The position numbers and the translations under genes are program-made. The notes below the pieces were generated by a model. It made no database searches. It was not told where the DNA came from and worked only from the letters and a program-made list of their open reading frames with translations. A stretch of 64,000 nt of DNA from Brachyhypopomus gauderio (lineage: Eukaryota; Chordata; Actinopteri; Gymnotiformes; Hypopomidae): the NCBI RefSeq assembly GCF_052324685.1, contig NC_135218.1, forward strand, positions 24,604,601-24,668,600. The letters are read 5' to 3'. Shown piece by piece: positions 13,241-33,285 of the stretch; position 1 is the stretch's first letter, and every line of letters starts with the position of its first letter.

Positions 13241-14731
13241 TTCTTCTCGCTCTCCTCCTCCCCTCTACACTATCATTTATCCTGTCGTTTCCCCTCTTTT
13301 GATGCCTTCTTTCAACATTTCCCTGAGGAGGTCTTAAATTAATATGCCGCGTTTATTCAACACACAAATCTGGGTTCGGCACCTTTTTTTCTGAACCGAA
13401 ACCAGCCTATCCACCTGGATCCACAACCTATGCTTTCAAACGCGGTTTAGTAAATGTTTCTTGATCAGGTCTGAATGGCAATAGAATATTTAATATTTTT
13501 AACTTTTAGGCAACTCAATTTCTCAGTCTGGTCACAAGAATTGTGTGAACGCAGTAATGATAATAAGCCGTTTTAAGCTTAAGCTTCCGTGAGAAACGTC
13601 CTCACACTGACCTAAAAGTGATGGGGACATATGCACGTCTCAGTCTTTGTCTCGTCTTTGTCTTTGACATGGAACCCCAGACTTCCACAGTTCAATGTAC
13701 AACTACATTAGCTGACTAGGCTAACAGTGAGTGATGTCAGGGGGCAAAAATGCTGATTATACATAATCCACAAGGGCTCCTCCAGATCGTTTGGGAGTAA
13801 TTTACAGGATTTAGCAGAAGCTTTTGTTACAGTAACTCAAATTTCAACGCATCTAACTGATCTTCCAAGCAGGGAGTGATGTAATCTTGCTGTGGTAACT
13901 CTCCTTGAATGCTTAAATTAGGCTACTGGTGCGAGCTGTAATTAAATATCGGCGTTATTAATCTGCACCATTATGCCGTTGACATGGGTTTAAAATTCTA
14001 CTCGTGGCTTACTACGTAGTTATCTATTTGACGAATAACGAGAAATGATCGTTATTCTTCTATTAATCAAATAATTAGGTAAGGACATTCACTTATACGG
14101 GACTGCAATGATTAATTTTGTTAACGATGGTTTAGGTTAATTTATTACGTAGTGTGTAATGTTCAAAGCATGAAATGGTCACATATTTAAACATATAATC
14201 GATTTATCGGACGCCGCAGACAAGCACTTTGGGAATAATAACTACAACGGTCTTTTAACTGCCTCTTCATTAGTGAAATGCGCATTAAAAAGAGATCAGC
14301 TATCAAAATAATGGTGCTGTGTCGAGCGAGGCTTTTCCTCAGTAGCATAGACACTCACATCTTGGATGCTGAGTGACTCCTGTGCATTGTTCATATCGCT
14401 CCTGTCTGGTCCGTGATGAGATGCAGGTCTTCACTGGTTCTGTGTTCACAGACAGCACCGCGTGTTTTCCCCTGTCAACTGGGCTGTAGGTTTGCGGCTA
14501 ATTGGTTTTGCAGTATCTCACGCTGCAAACGGTCCTCACTTATGCTTAATGAGCGCGTCTGCGTTGTCAGATGTGGGCACTGTAAACAGCACATGGTGGA
14601 CTAAGGACATATTTCAATAGTATATGTAACGCCAGAGAAACGCTATAATAACATAATTATTTCATGCGCACTTGAGAACACAATGGATAAGGTTATGAAG
14701 TAAATATCAACATTACAGCACATGACGAGCT
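12171..14731. other. Intergenic DNA with simple repeats
   Basis: Contains a CCACCACC-rich patch (about 12440-12485), a short (GTTT)n run (about 12622-12642) and a (CT)n run at about 13207-13235. A 5' untranslated exon or promoter of C1QTNF6 could lie here, but I cannot identify one from the sequence. Confidence 0.4.
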
Positions 14732-14803
14732 GATCGAGAGTAGGTGTTTGGTTCTGATCGAGAGTAGGTGTTTGGTTCTGATCGAGAGTAGGTGTTTGGT
14801 TCT
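14732..14803. repeat. 24-bp direct repeat, three copies
   Basis: Three tandem copies of the 24-bp unit gatcgagagtaggtgt/ttggttct. Confidence 0.95.
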
Positions 14804-15117
14804 GTGTTAGTGATTGTTTTGTTGATGTTTGGGTAGATAATGGGAAATGTAGATGAACCATTGTTGATTCTCCTGCTGCCGCTTGCAGACTGTGAGATGG
14901 ACTCAAACATCTCCAGCATCGTGAGTAATATCACGTATAGCGTTCAATATGCATAAATCATACATGCTGTGCATGTATGATCATAAGGTTTGTTTCTTTT
15001 TTTGCATGTGACTAGAGAAAATCACTTATGTAATGCCTCAAAATGCTCCTTCTACAAAAAATAAGAGCACGAGGTTTGTCAGTGTAAACAATAACTGGAG
15101 CCACCACAGGTCACAAA

Positions 15118-16005
15118 CTACACCACCTCCAGTTACAGACTACCCCACCTCCAGTTACAGACTTCCCCACCTCCAGTCACAAACTACACCACCTCCAGTT
15201 ACAGACTACCCCACCTCCAGTTACAGACTACCCCACCTCCAGTTACAGACTACACTACCTCCAGTTACAGACTACACCACCTCCAGTTACAGACTACCCC
15301 ACCTCCAGTTACAGAATACACCACCTCCAGTTACAGACTACACCATCTCCAGTTACAGACTACACTACCTCCAGTTACAGACTACACCACCTCCAGTTAC
15401 AGACTACACCACCTCCAGTTACAGACTTCCCCACCTCCAGTTACAGACTACACCACCACCAGTTACAGACTACACCATCTCCAGTTACAGACTACACTAC
15501 CTCCAGTTACAGACTACACCACCTCCAGTTACAGACTACACCACCTCCAGTTACAGACTATACCACCTCCAGTTACGGACTACACCACCTCCAGTCACAG
15601 ACTACACCACCTCCAGTCACAGACTACACCACCTCCAGTTACAGACTACACCACCTCCAGTTACAGACTACACCTCCACAGGTCACAGAATACACCACCA
15701 TAGACTACACCACCTCCAGTTACAGACTACACCACCACAGGTCAGACTACACCACCAGTCATAGACTACACCACCACCACCACAGGACACAGACTACACC
15801 TCCACAGGTCACAGAATACACCACCATAGACTACACCACCACAGGTCAGACTACACCACCAGTCATAGACTACACCACCACCACAGGACACAGACTACAC
15901 CACCACAGGACACAGACTACACCACCACAGGTCACAGACTACACCACCACAGGACACAGACTACACCACCACAGGTCATAGACTACACCACCATCAGTCA
16001 CAGAC
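15118..16005. repeat. 22-bp minisatellite degrading into related units
   Basis: About 26 copies of a 22-bp unit (ccacctccagttacagacta plus cc) run to about 15680. Variant units containing ccacaggtcacagactaca then continue to about 16005. A 243-codon ORF spans it because three units make 66 bp without a stop. It is Thr/Pro/Tyr/Leu-rich and periodic, and I treat it as non-coding. Confidence 0.93.
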
Positions 16006-16143
16006 TACGTGCAGATTAGGCAAACTGGACCTGCAGTTCTGTTTGTGACTGTTTTTTTTATCAGTCCCTGCCCTCTGTTTCACCCTCTGTCTCATTCTCT
16101 CTCACTCTGTCACAGTGTGAAACTCTCCCAATATTTATGTGCA

Positions 16144-16184
<41 letters not shown>

Positions 16185-17187
16185 ATATGACTGAGTGACT
16201 GAGCACGAGTGACTGTGGTGGCTATTGTATGCACACTGTTCCATATTGTCCAGATACACTTCCGTGTTTTAGCTGCTGCCCTGTTTGCCTGTTTTTGCGG
16301 TGTTGTGTTTTGGTTTCGTACGTTTGTCGTGGTCCAGATCGGTTCCCCTTTCTCGTCCATGTCACTGTTCTGCTTAGATTTGTCCTCAACAAATGTCGCT
16401 CCTCTCAGCGTTTGAGTCCTGCCACTAATCACGTTAAAGTACACAGAACAAGCACCAAACTCGTGTCATCTGTAAAGTTAACATGTCACTACACAGGAAG
16501 AGTTTTTCCCAAAACCCCGTTGCCTTTCACCGCACGTACTTTCTGCGTTTAGTACATTTCTCAGGCCTAAAAGATTCATAAAATGTTCTATTTGTTGCAA
16601 TCAAGGTTAAAATTACAATTGTTCCCTCTTATGCTGCGTCCAGGAAAGCTCTAGAAGTTGTGGATAGAGGTTTTTCGAATGTACCAATTTGTGCATACTG
16701 ACCACACAATGTGAACGAAATATTCACAAACAGGAACAACGCCAGCTGACTAGCACATGTGCACAAGGCGTCACACACCTTCCTACAAGGCTGGGGTCAG
16801 GGACACAAAGGTGACGTGTGGCTGCGCTGGGCAATAACACACTAGTTCCACCCCTTTCATTTCATACATAAAATATTCAACCTTGTATTTATGTCTGACT
16901 CAATTTGCTCCAGACTCCAGTACACCGTATGCAGACATGATTAAGATGTTTTCACAAACTGATGTAAGCTGTAAATTCTGGTCTGCTGTATTGCCGCATT
17001 AACGTTAGTCCGCATTGACTGGTGGGCTTTAAGTGTGGGTGTGCTGTGTTAGGGCTGAGAGGGGACCCACCAGTGGGACACACAGTCTCTCTTCACCCAG
17101 TATAATGTGGCGGACACTTCTGTAATGACTTTACCTTCCTATGACCTCTCAGAGAGTATTCAGTGTTGTTACACTTCTGGTTTACCC

Positions 17188-17247
<60 letters not shown>

Positions 17248-19103
17248 TGCTGGAAGTTCTCATATCTTTTGTGTCTTTTTCCCCCATTTAATCCTCCTAC
17301 ACTCTCTCTCTCTGATCATCTTCAACATCAGGGAGGACCTATAGATGCGTGTGAAGTCTGCCTCCCTCTCTCTCCCACAGCCAGGGCCCCCGAGACTTTC
17401 CCAGCCTGGAAAACTTACTGCCTCTTCATCACATCCCACTGCCACTAGTCAGCACACAGAGGGACAGGAAACACATCCACAGGAGGTTAAGATGGAGGAG
17501 GTTTGGTTGGGGGTGGTGGGGGTCAAATGTAAATGTTCTCATCGTGGTCCAAAACGTTGCTTCCAGGAGTAAGACGACATACAGAGGGCTGCCAGAGTTG
17601 AAGGGTGTTTCTCTAACTGTGTAACAGTTTATATCAAACCCATCTGGACTGTTTTACAGGGCTAACCACTAATGTAAAGTCAAACCAAGTAGCTTCAGAG
17701 AGAGGGGAAAGAAAGAGCAAGACAGAAGAGAGATAGAGAAGAGAGAGAGAATGAGAAGCGAACATGAGAATGTGTGTGTGTGAGAGAGAGAGAGAGGGAG
17801 AGAGAGAAGAGAGAGAAGTGAGAAAGAAAGAAGAGAGTGTGAGAGAATGAGTGAGAGAGAGGAAAGAGAGAGAGAGAGAGAGAGAGAGAGCAGAGATCAG
17901 AGCAGTACATAAATCGCTGCCCATCCCATTACTGAAGTATGGTAATAACACAGGATCCTTAGTTCTTTCTGTCTGTGTGTATCCGTATGTGTGTGAAACA
18001 TTAATTCAATACACAGCAGGACTGGTAGATATGAGTATTTCCATTATCCAGAGTAATTCACACTAGCTGAGCACTTCTAGGTCCACACACTCACAGCCTG
18101 TGTCACGTCTGAGCAATGACCAAACATCAGAAGAATGTGGCAGGATTTCACACGAGCCGTCTGTCTCTGAACACCGCTGAGAGTCTAAAACCTTTCAAAT
18201 AACATTTGCATTACAAAATGACAATAAAAGTATGGTTGTTATCACTTTTACCACAGGATGGCAGTATTGAGCAATATTTGAACAACATCAGCTTCCCCCA
18301 CCCACATGAGACTAGCTCGTTTCCAGTTCAGAAAAACAGCCCTTTCCCTCACTCTCTGCCACCTCTACTAGGATAATCCAAGGTGATATTTCTTCATTTG
18401 AAAACGCCTATAAGTAATATGGAGTAATATGTCTGGGACAAGGGGTCGGCCAAAAAAACAAGCGTCGTTTGACTAAAGAACAAATACCTGTATGTATTTA
18501 ATTTTAGCTGAGGGGAGGAAATGAAGCGACAAGTGAAACATTGAGGGGATTTCGCGTGAGCCATCATACGTGGTGTCTCGGTGTGTTTGTCCATCAGCCA
18601 GACTGCTGTGTCATTGATCTCACCCACGTACGGCCACGTACTCTCAAAAACACCCACTAGCTCGCTTCTGCACAACACACGTCTGAAGATGAACAAATCA
18701 CACATTCCGCCATCTCCCCTCCAGTTCCTATTCTTACTCTTGAGAAATGCCCAACATTACTATGGTGGTAAAAATGTTTTTATTTTTGATGAAAGAATTT
18801 CACGGACTCGTGTATTTCATTCCTACATATTTCTCTTGCTCAGGTACGGTGCCCTTCTCTCTCTCTACGTTATACATACACATAGATCACGTCCACGGGG
18901 CAGTGATAAACGCAAATTTTATTTATTTTTTGTTGAAGAGCAGATTACTCTGAACGTAATGCCCTCGGCCTGAGAAAAACATTAGACAAGGGTTAGAACC
19001 ACTGGAAGAGAGAAAAGTCTGTATGAACTCACAAAATTAGCAGATACTATCTGATTTGTTATTCGTTTTACATACATATATCTAAAAATATATAAGAGAT
19101 ACA
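16006..19103. other. Intergenic DNA downstream of TMPRSS6, microsatellite-rich
   Basis: Holds (GT)n at about 16148-16181 and 17190-17243, and GA-rich simple sequence at about 17695-17890. No exon, RNA gene or intact mobile element was recognised. ORFs of 100-130 codons here have no domain I can recognise. Confidence 0.45.
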
Positions 19104-19473
19104 CACACTCCCTGGCCACTGTATTAGGAACACCATTCTATGACGGCATCACGCAGACGCCTCAAACGCGCATCTCCTCCGACGTGAAACCATGGTGACG
19201 TTCACGAACAGCCCCGCCCACACGAGGCACCGGACACCTATAGTCACCTGACCACCATCATTTGCATATCGAAGCAGAAAAACCTTCCGCGCGCCCAGCT
19301 TCGACGTCGTTACACATCCTGATGTTTGATGTGAATATTAGCTAATATTAGCTGAAGTTAAACATATTAGCTAAAGCTAAAGCTAATATGGGTCTGTATG
19401 ACTGCTACGCTACTGCATTGGACAAATACATGAATGAGCAAGTGCACACTGTTTCCTAATAAACTAACCAGTG
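19104..19473. mobile_element. Short Tc1-type non-autonomous element (MITE-like)
   Basis: The left end reads cactccctggccactgtatt then aggaacacc. The right end is its imperfect inverse (gtttcctaataaactaaccagtg), with a TA just before the left end (19100-19101). These ends resemble those of the decayed Tc1 element at 49128-50336. The interior of about 310 bp has no transposase, so this is a deletion derivative or MITE. Boundaries are accurate to a few bases. Confidence 0.6.
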
Positions 19474-19747
19474 TTTATATATTGTAATAACAATAATTTA
19501 ATTTTAAAAAGTCCTGAAAATAAAAGTTCCTTTAAACTCTTCAGAAATATGTCTAGAACGCATAAGTGATTGTACTATAGTGCTTCAGTTGTTTACAAAT
19601 GCTCTGCTTTATCCTCTAATCCTAAGACTACACATCCCATAAATCAGTGGTGCAGACAGGAAGGGGGAGGGTTAATTGTTGAAAGTAGCTCATTGCTGAG
19701 TCGATGATGTCCTCATAAACTGATCTGGGATCAGCCTGGCCTGCCCT

Positions 19748-27011
<7,264 letters not shown>

Positions 27012-28017
27012 CTGCGGAGCGGAGCCAAACGAACCCACAGCGAGTGTAACGTGTACCTGCCTCAGGTGCGCTACAGGCAGGTCAGCATTTGTGGTGTTTG
27101 AGCCGACACACAGCGACACAACGACTAACAGAACTGTTATTATAACGATACAATGAACGAGAGAAAGAAGAGATGAATATAGTGATTGATAGAAATGTTC
27201 GACCCACACTTTTGCACAAATAAAGCTGACAAAGTAATTACTGATCGTGATTTAAATGTAATCATGTTTTTTTTATACTTGCCATACCAGACTCGGTTTT
27301 CCGATTGTACCGTCCACGGTGTACAAAGAGTTAGCCGTATTTACACCATTCCTAAGCTCCATAATTCTAAAGAACTCCCCGTCCAGACCCGCTCATCTCC
27401 GGGATGAGAACTCGACACAGTCCGTTGATTTCACTCATTAAAAACGCTCATATATTCTAGCCATCTGTTTCCAGACATGTCAGTAGGCCTAATGACCTCG
27501 AATGGCTAAAGCGCGTACAGGTTCCGTTTTATTTACAGATCCAAAGGGCGCACTGGGTCAATATTGTCTTGTATCTAACGCTGTGCTTGGCCTGTGAGGT
27601 ATTACAGCTATATCACAACTCCTGACAACACGCAGCTAGTTTTAATGTAACATTGAGAACTGTATTCGCCATCCTGTGCAGTCAACGCCCAGCAACACAG
27701 CAGCACCTGCGTGCCACGCAGGTTAACGCAGGTTAACAGGTAGGCTGTCAGCCAATGAGCTTTTTAATTGTTAAGACTGCCGGTATCTAAACGATTATAT
27801 AGAAATTCTTTATGGATTAATAGTTAATAAATGTCATTAATGCGTTTAAGATGAAGCACTGTCGGATTCCTGTGATGTTTTGACACCCTCTGGCGCGTTT
27901 CATGTCAAAATTATTTAATATGAGAGTTAATTTGAGATAAATTTAAAATAACGTATAATTGGATCCTTTCTGCCTCCTAGTGTTGGAATAAGAGTATTTG
28001 CACAAAATGTATTGGGG
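27012..28017. other. 5' flank of TMPRSS6 (probable promoter and first exon region)
   Basis: The missing N-terminal exon and promoter of TMPRSS6 should lie here or further right. The minus-strand frame of the membrane-segment exon stays open to about 27209, so the exon could extend. I cannot fix the start codon or a promoter. Confidence 0.4.
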
Positions 28018-29272
28018 CCGGTGTTACACCGAATTCTGCGACCGTCGAATTTTGTGACCGCAGAGGGCGCTATTTCGCAGTTTCAGTTAGTTTCAGTTCA
28101 CAGGCACGAGCGCTTTACGAATGCTGCGTAAGCTACGCCGACGCGCTTTCTTTTCTCGTTTTGCTGCTGTCCACGAGCCAAAATATGAGAGATGCGTGTA
28201 TTTACATTTTATGTCGTCTGTTAACAAGAATGTTTCATTACAACATTTTTACACGTGACGACAGGAGTAAAGTCAGCCAATACATACGCCTGACAATAGC
28301 AAACTTTTCATAAGTAAGTTATGTAAGCTGCTGTCATTTGGACCTCATTCCGAATGGTAATTATACACTTCTGAATAAAATGTTTAAATATAGTCTACTA
28401 AACGTTTTTGCTATCACTGTTTTCTGTTATTGTGGAGTCACAGTGGGTGATGTGTTTCCATGGTAGATGTGACAGATGTACCTTGGCATGGGGTCACCAG
28501 TTCTTAATGTGACCCCACTGAATTTCCACCTATAATCATTTTGAAAACAGCCATGTCTTTCCTGGTGACCTACCATCCCTTCACCTTAATTAGACAGAAA
28601 AAAAAAATTATGAATGGAATGGACAAGTGCACTTTGGAATAGGGGTCACCGATTCTGACGGCTGCTGTCTAAATATGTGACTGCTGTCCATCTCCATACA
28701 AACTAGTTAAAACCCAACCAAATGTTTTCAGGTGACTTACCATCCCTACACCTGTTAGCCAAAGAAAAACATTCATGAATGGAGTGGACAGACTGACCGT
28801 GGCATAGGAGTCACCCATTCTGACAGCTGCCAACTGGATCTGTGACTTTAATGTATCTTCAAAAAATATTAAAAGATCGTTTTAAAAACGTTTTAGTAGA
28901 CTATATTTAAACATTTTATTCAGAAGTGTATAATTACCATTCGGAATGAGGTCCAAATGACAGCAGCTTACATAACTTATGAAAAGTTTGCTATTGTCAG
29001 GCGTATGTATTGGCTGACTTTACTCCTGTCGTCACGTGTAAAAATGTTGTAATGAAACATTCTTGTTAACAGACGACATAAAATGTAAATACACGCATCT
29101 CTCATATTTTGGCTCGTGGACAGCAGCAAAACGAGAAAAGAAAGCGCGTCGGCGTAGCTTACGCAGCATTCGTAAAGCGCTCGTGCCTGTGAACTGAAAC
29201 TAACTGAAACTGCGAAATAGCGCCCTCTGCGGTCACAAAATTCGACGGTCGCAGAATTCGGTGTAACACCGG
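28018..29272. mobile_element. Foldback-type DNA element with ~390-bp inverted arms
   Basis: The left arm (28018-28409) and right arm (28884-29272) are inverted copies, identical by eye except for a 4-bp insertion in the left arm (aagtaagttatg against aagttatg) and one T at the inner end. The outer ends begin ccggtgttacaccgaattct. The 474-bp core has no ORF of note. It carries three imperfect tandem segments of about 150 bp, each containing a ggggtcac or ggagtcac motif followed by a catccct or equivalent block. There is no transposase, so this is a non-autonomous element or a large palindrome. I could not define a target-site duplication. Confidence 0.85.
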
Positions 29273-30132
29273 GATTTGTTTAACTGTTGTTTAACTGTGG
29301 TGGGGGTGGGGGGCATTGGTACACTCATTTAAAAAATGTTCAAGAACAGAGATTAATTAAGAAAAGCCACAATGTGTTTATAGCATCATTAGAGATGGCA
29401 CACTATGTACACTGGCACTAAGTAATCACACATGCTATGTGTGTGTGTGTGTGTGTGTGTGCGCGCCTCTATTTCAACACATTTCAAAGGAAGGCAGAGG
29501 CAGCGAACTGTGAATAGGTGGAAACATCTTTGAGAGTGTCAATACCCAGAAAAGCATTTCCAGAAGTTGATAAAAGTAACAGATCTATATCTAGCACTGT
29601 ATGATGCAGACATTAATCAGACATTAATCAGACTCCAGAATAAAAATCCAGTGACCTGCTACAGACTACCAGCTTAATCTGCAGGCCTACACAATTTCCC
29701 CATCAGTTTGTACAGTTTCCTGTTTCCTGGGACAGTCATTGACTTCAGATTTGAGGGAACATATCACACTTCGATATGGACCATGCCAATTTGATGTGGT
29801 GATCAAATATGTGCAATTTTTAAAAAGGTGGACAGGTTTAAACCTTAAACAATGACTCACATCGCCAAAATAGTGTTACCTGTGGAATAAGCTTGGTGCA
29901 TAACAAGATCTTCTATAAATTGCATGTTTCTTAAATAATTATGGCATAATTAATTATGTTATAAGTAATTATGGCATAAGTAATAATAACATGGTATAAT
30001 AATTATGGTTTTTGCTCATCTCTGCTATTTTGATTGGGGTTTTTAATTAATTTTTTTGCATATCTCATTTGGTTTACCCCATGAGATTTCACATCAGCAC
30101 AGACCGACTGGTGCTGAATGGAGGGAGAAATG
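29273..30132. other. Intergenic DNA, no gene seen
   Basis: Includes a short (GT)n run at about 29439-29461 and an AT-rich ttatggcataa patch near 29935-30010. No gene or mobile element was recognised. Confidence 0.45.
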
Positions 30133-30497
30133 CGACCGTGGGCTGATCCTGTGTGTCAGCCCTGCAGGCAAGTAAATACGACCGTGGGCTGATCCTGTGT
30201 GTCAGCCCTGCAGGCGAGTAAATACGACCGTGGGCTGGTCTTGTGTGTCAGCCCTGCAGGCGAGTAAATACGACCGTGGGCTGATCTTGTGTGTCAGCCC
30301 TGCAGGCGAGTAAATACGACCGTGGGCTGGTCCTGTGTGTCAGCCCTGCAGGCGAGTAAATACGACCGTGGGCTGATCCTGTGTGTCAGCCCTGCAGGCG
30401 AGTAAATACGACCGTGGGCTGGTCCTGTGTGTCAGCCCTGCAGGCGAGTAAATACGACCGTGGGCTGGTCCTGTGTGTCAGCCCTGCAGGCGATTAA
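30133..30497. repeat. 46-bp minisatellite, 8 copies
   Basis: Eight near-identical copies of a 46-bp unit starting cgaccgtgggctgatcctgt and ending gcgagtaaata. Copies differ mainly at gatcc, gtcc, gtctt and gatct positions. The last copy diverges at gcgattaaac. There are no unique spacers, so it is not a CRISPR-like array. Confidence 0.96.
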
Positions 30498-31699
30498 ACA
30501 TCAGAAGATCCATTACTGCAGACACAGTCTGCTCAGACTACGGCCCGCACAGCCTTCTGGGAATGCAGAGCTGCTGCTGGGGGCTCTCCTGCACCCCACG
30601 TCTCACATTCAGGGGTTTGGTTTGTGCTTCCTCAGTGAGGTTTTGATATTTAGTTCTTTTGGAGCTTGTTGGAGATGTTAGTCCTCCAGAAACCTGGTGT
30701 TGGGGCTAACAGCATCTGGGCTGTTGCGACTGGTTTAGGAAGTGATGTCAGGACCTCGCTGCCTCAGTCAGGACCTCGCTGCCTCTGCACCTGTCCCGCC
30801 CCTCCCCAGAGCCTGCGGGAAGGCAGTGGGGATATGGTTTAACGTGCTGTGCTGAGCCTCCCACCTTTACCCCAGAGATTTATATTTTATGATGTGGGTA
30901 GGAGATATGCTAAGCATAGTAAGGACAAAGTGAATTCACCCTGGTCGGGGAGCCAATTATTCGTATATTTTTATTCATTTATTCATATATTCATATTCCT
31001 GTAGACTTCTAATGATAAATAGCTGCACATGGACATCATAGTCATCAGAGGTGCTGGAGTGAAAGGCGAGTCTTCAGCACAGTGCTATAGCAGAGCGCAG
31101 TGTTTGGATCTGTTCAAGGCCTTGTTTTTCTTAAAATCTCCCTAAAGGTTCCTCTCTTCATGATCAGAAGTCAGACAGAAACTGACAGACACTTTTTTTT
31201 TTAAATGTCAGTCAAAAGGACTTTGTGGTGGAAAAGTCTACTGGGGATTTTGTTACATAAAACATTTAGTAGGGGAAGTGAGTTCTCCAGGCCAGCAGGA
31301 CGTCACTTGGTTTCAGCAGAAGCGAGAAGTGAACCACAGTTTTTGTCTGTAGTTGTTCAAAGAAACCAAACCTCTCTTATCTTGGAAACACAAAGCTGTA
31401 CCTTCTGATCGTTTCCTTTGGTTTTTGCCTTGTCAGGTAAGAGATATGTTTTTTTTTTCTTGACCATTCCTCTTTGAACCAAAATGGCTATAAAAAGTGT
31501 TTTTAAATTCTTTTTCTATTTGTAAGATCAAGTTCAGTAACTTATATAGTAACATATAAGCTCAGGGGATTCGTCAGCAAATATAGAGCGTTTGTGGCTT
31601 CATGTCTAATGAGTCGTACTGAACCCTCTCGTAGCTCTAAACAAGGAAACTGCAGGAAGTAGGAGCATTGGGTAACAGGATGTGTGTGTGTGTGTGTGT

Positions 31700-31751
<52 letters not shown>

Positions 31752-32084
31752 ACCATGACCAACTTAATGAGCCATCCGCTATATCCGTGTACTAACACAT
31801 GCATTTAGACACATGTGTCTTAACTTTAGGAACAAACGTATGTCAGGGTGGATCAGGTCACCACATAATGGAGGAAATGTTCATGTCACATATCACACAA
31901 TTATAAAGAGGTTGTGAAACCAGTTTATTTTAGCAGAATTGGTTGCTCAGTGACCAATATAGCATGATGTACATACTTTCTAAAATAATTAAATTAAACA
32001 TAAATTAAAATTTGCTGCATGAAATTTGCCCTCCGCATTTACCCATCTGTGCAATTAGAACACACACACACACTACTTATTACT
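30498..32084. other. Intergenic DNA with a GT microsatellite
   Basis: Contains (GT)n at about 31681-31750. No exon or mobile element was recognised elsewhere in this stretch. Confidence 0.45.
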
Positions 32085-32264
32085 AGGGGGCTGTGGTGCA
32101 CATATGCCCAGAGCGGTGGGCAGCCCTAGCCTGGTGCCCGGGGGGCATTTGGGGTTAGGTGCCTTGCTCAAGGGCACCTTAGTCATGGGCTCAGGTCTGG
32201 GAATCGAACCCACGACCCTCCGGTCACAAGACAAGTTCCCTACCACAGGACAATGACTGCCCCA
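32085..32264 (-). mobile_element. tRNA-derived SINE
   Basis: In minus orientation the element starts near 32264 with a tRNA-like head. An A-box-like tggtagggaac is at 32235-32245, and a good B box (gggttcgattccc) is at 32199-32211. The head is followed by a conserved body (ccatgactaaggtgcccttg and caaggcacctaacccc). This is the typical layout of a fish tRNA-SINE transcribed by RNA polymerase III. The 3' end near 32085 abuts a short (CA)n run and is approximate. Confidence 0.8.
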
Positions 32265-32681
32265 TATTTGCAAGTGTATGTTGAGCTGCCATTTCATATC
32301 TTGGCATAGAACTAAATACCTGGCAAATATATGTACATAAACAATATCTAAATAAATAAATATATCTAAATGTGTCATCCATCCCACTATTGAAGGTCCT
32401 GTAGGGAAACATAGATGAGGAACTGAAACTTTGCTTACAATAAGCTAATGACACATAAAAAACTCTGTAAAAAGCCCCCCATAACCCAGTCCTTAACTGT
32501 CACTGAGTAAGTCACCTCATAAAATACAACTTGTAAAAAAGTAATTTGTGTAACTTTTAATTATGCAGTGCAATGCTTTTGTAAGCATTGATTTGTAAGG
32601 CATGACATATAGTTAAATATGATTTTTGAGTTTGGATTTTCCTTTAACGTTGCTTCCCACAAGTTTCACTTCCAATGAGAA
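32265..32681. other. Intergenic DNA, nothing recognised
   Basis: AT-rich spacer between the SINE and the 35-bp minisatellite, with no gene or repeat recognised. Confidence 0.45.
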
Positions 32682-33285
32682 GGTGTGTACACTGAGAGTT
32701 AGAGGCAGGTCAGGGTGGTGTGTACACTGAGAGTTAGAGGCAGGTCAGGGTGGTGTGTACACTGAGAGTTAGAGGCAGGTCAGGGTGGTGTGTACACTGA
32801 GAGTTAGAGGCAGGTCAGGTGTGTACACTGAGAGTTAGAGGCAGGTCAGGGTGGTGTGTACATGAGAGTTAGAGGCAGGTCAGGGTGGTGTGTACACTGA
32901 GAGTTAGAGACAGGTCAGGGTGGTGTGTACACTGAGAGTTAGAGGCAGGTCAGGGTGGTGTGTACACTGAGAGTTAGAGGCAGGTCAGGGTGGTGTGTAC
33001 ACTGAGAGTTAGAGGCAGGTCAGGGTGGTGTGTACACTGAGAGTTAGAGGCAGGTCAGGGTGGTGTGTACACTGAGAGTTAGAGGCAGGTCAGGGTGGTG
33101 TGTACACTGAGAGTTAGAGGCAGGTCAGGGTGGTGTGTACATGAGAGTTAGAGGCAGGTCAGGGTGGTGTGTACACTGAGAGTTAGAGGCAGGTCAGGGT
33201 GGTGTGTACACTGAGAGTTAGAGGCAGGTCAGGGTGGTGTGTACACAGTGAGTTAGAGGCAGGTCAAGGTGGTGCGTACACAAGA
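32682..33285. repeat. 35-bp minisatellite, about 17 copies
   Basis: Tandem copies of a 35-bp unit (gtgtgtacactgagagttag, aggcaggtcagggtg). Some copies are shortened, for example gtacatgagag lacking two bases. Copies are nearly identical across the array, and decay is confined to the right edge. Confidence 0.96.

Noticed and set aside
15033..15764. 243-codon ORF rich in Thr/Pro/Tyr/Leu
   Set aside because: Product of a 22-bp tandem repeat whose three-unit period is stop-free. Not a mucin-like gene on present evidence.
18394..18973. Overlapping ORFs of 103-130 codons on opposite strands
   Set aside because: No recognisable domain, and they lie in ordinary AT-rich intergenic sequence.
30133..30497. 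Possible CRISPR-like array of 46-bp repeats
   Set aside because: Units are contiguous with no unique spacers, and the context is a vertebrate genome. It is a minisatellite.
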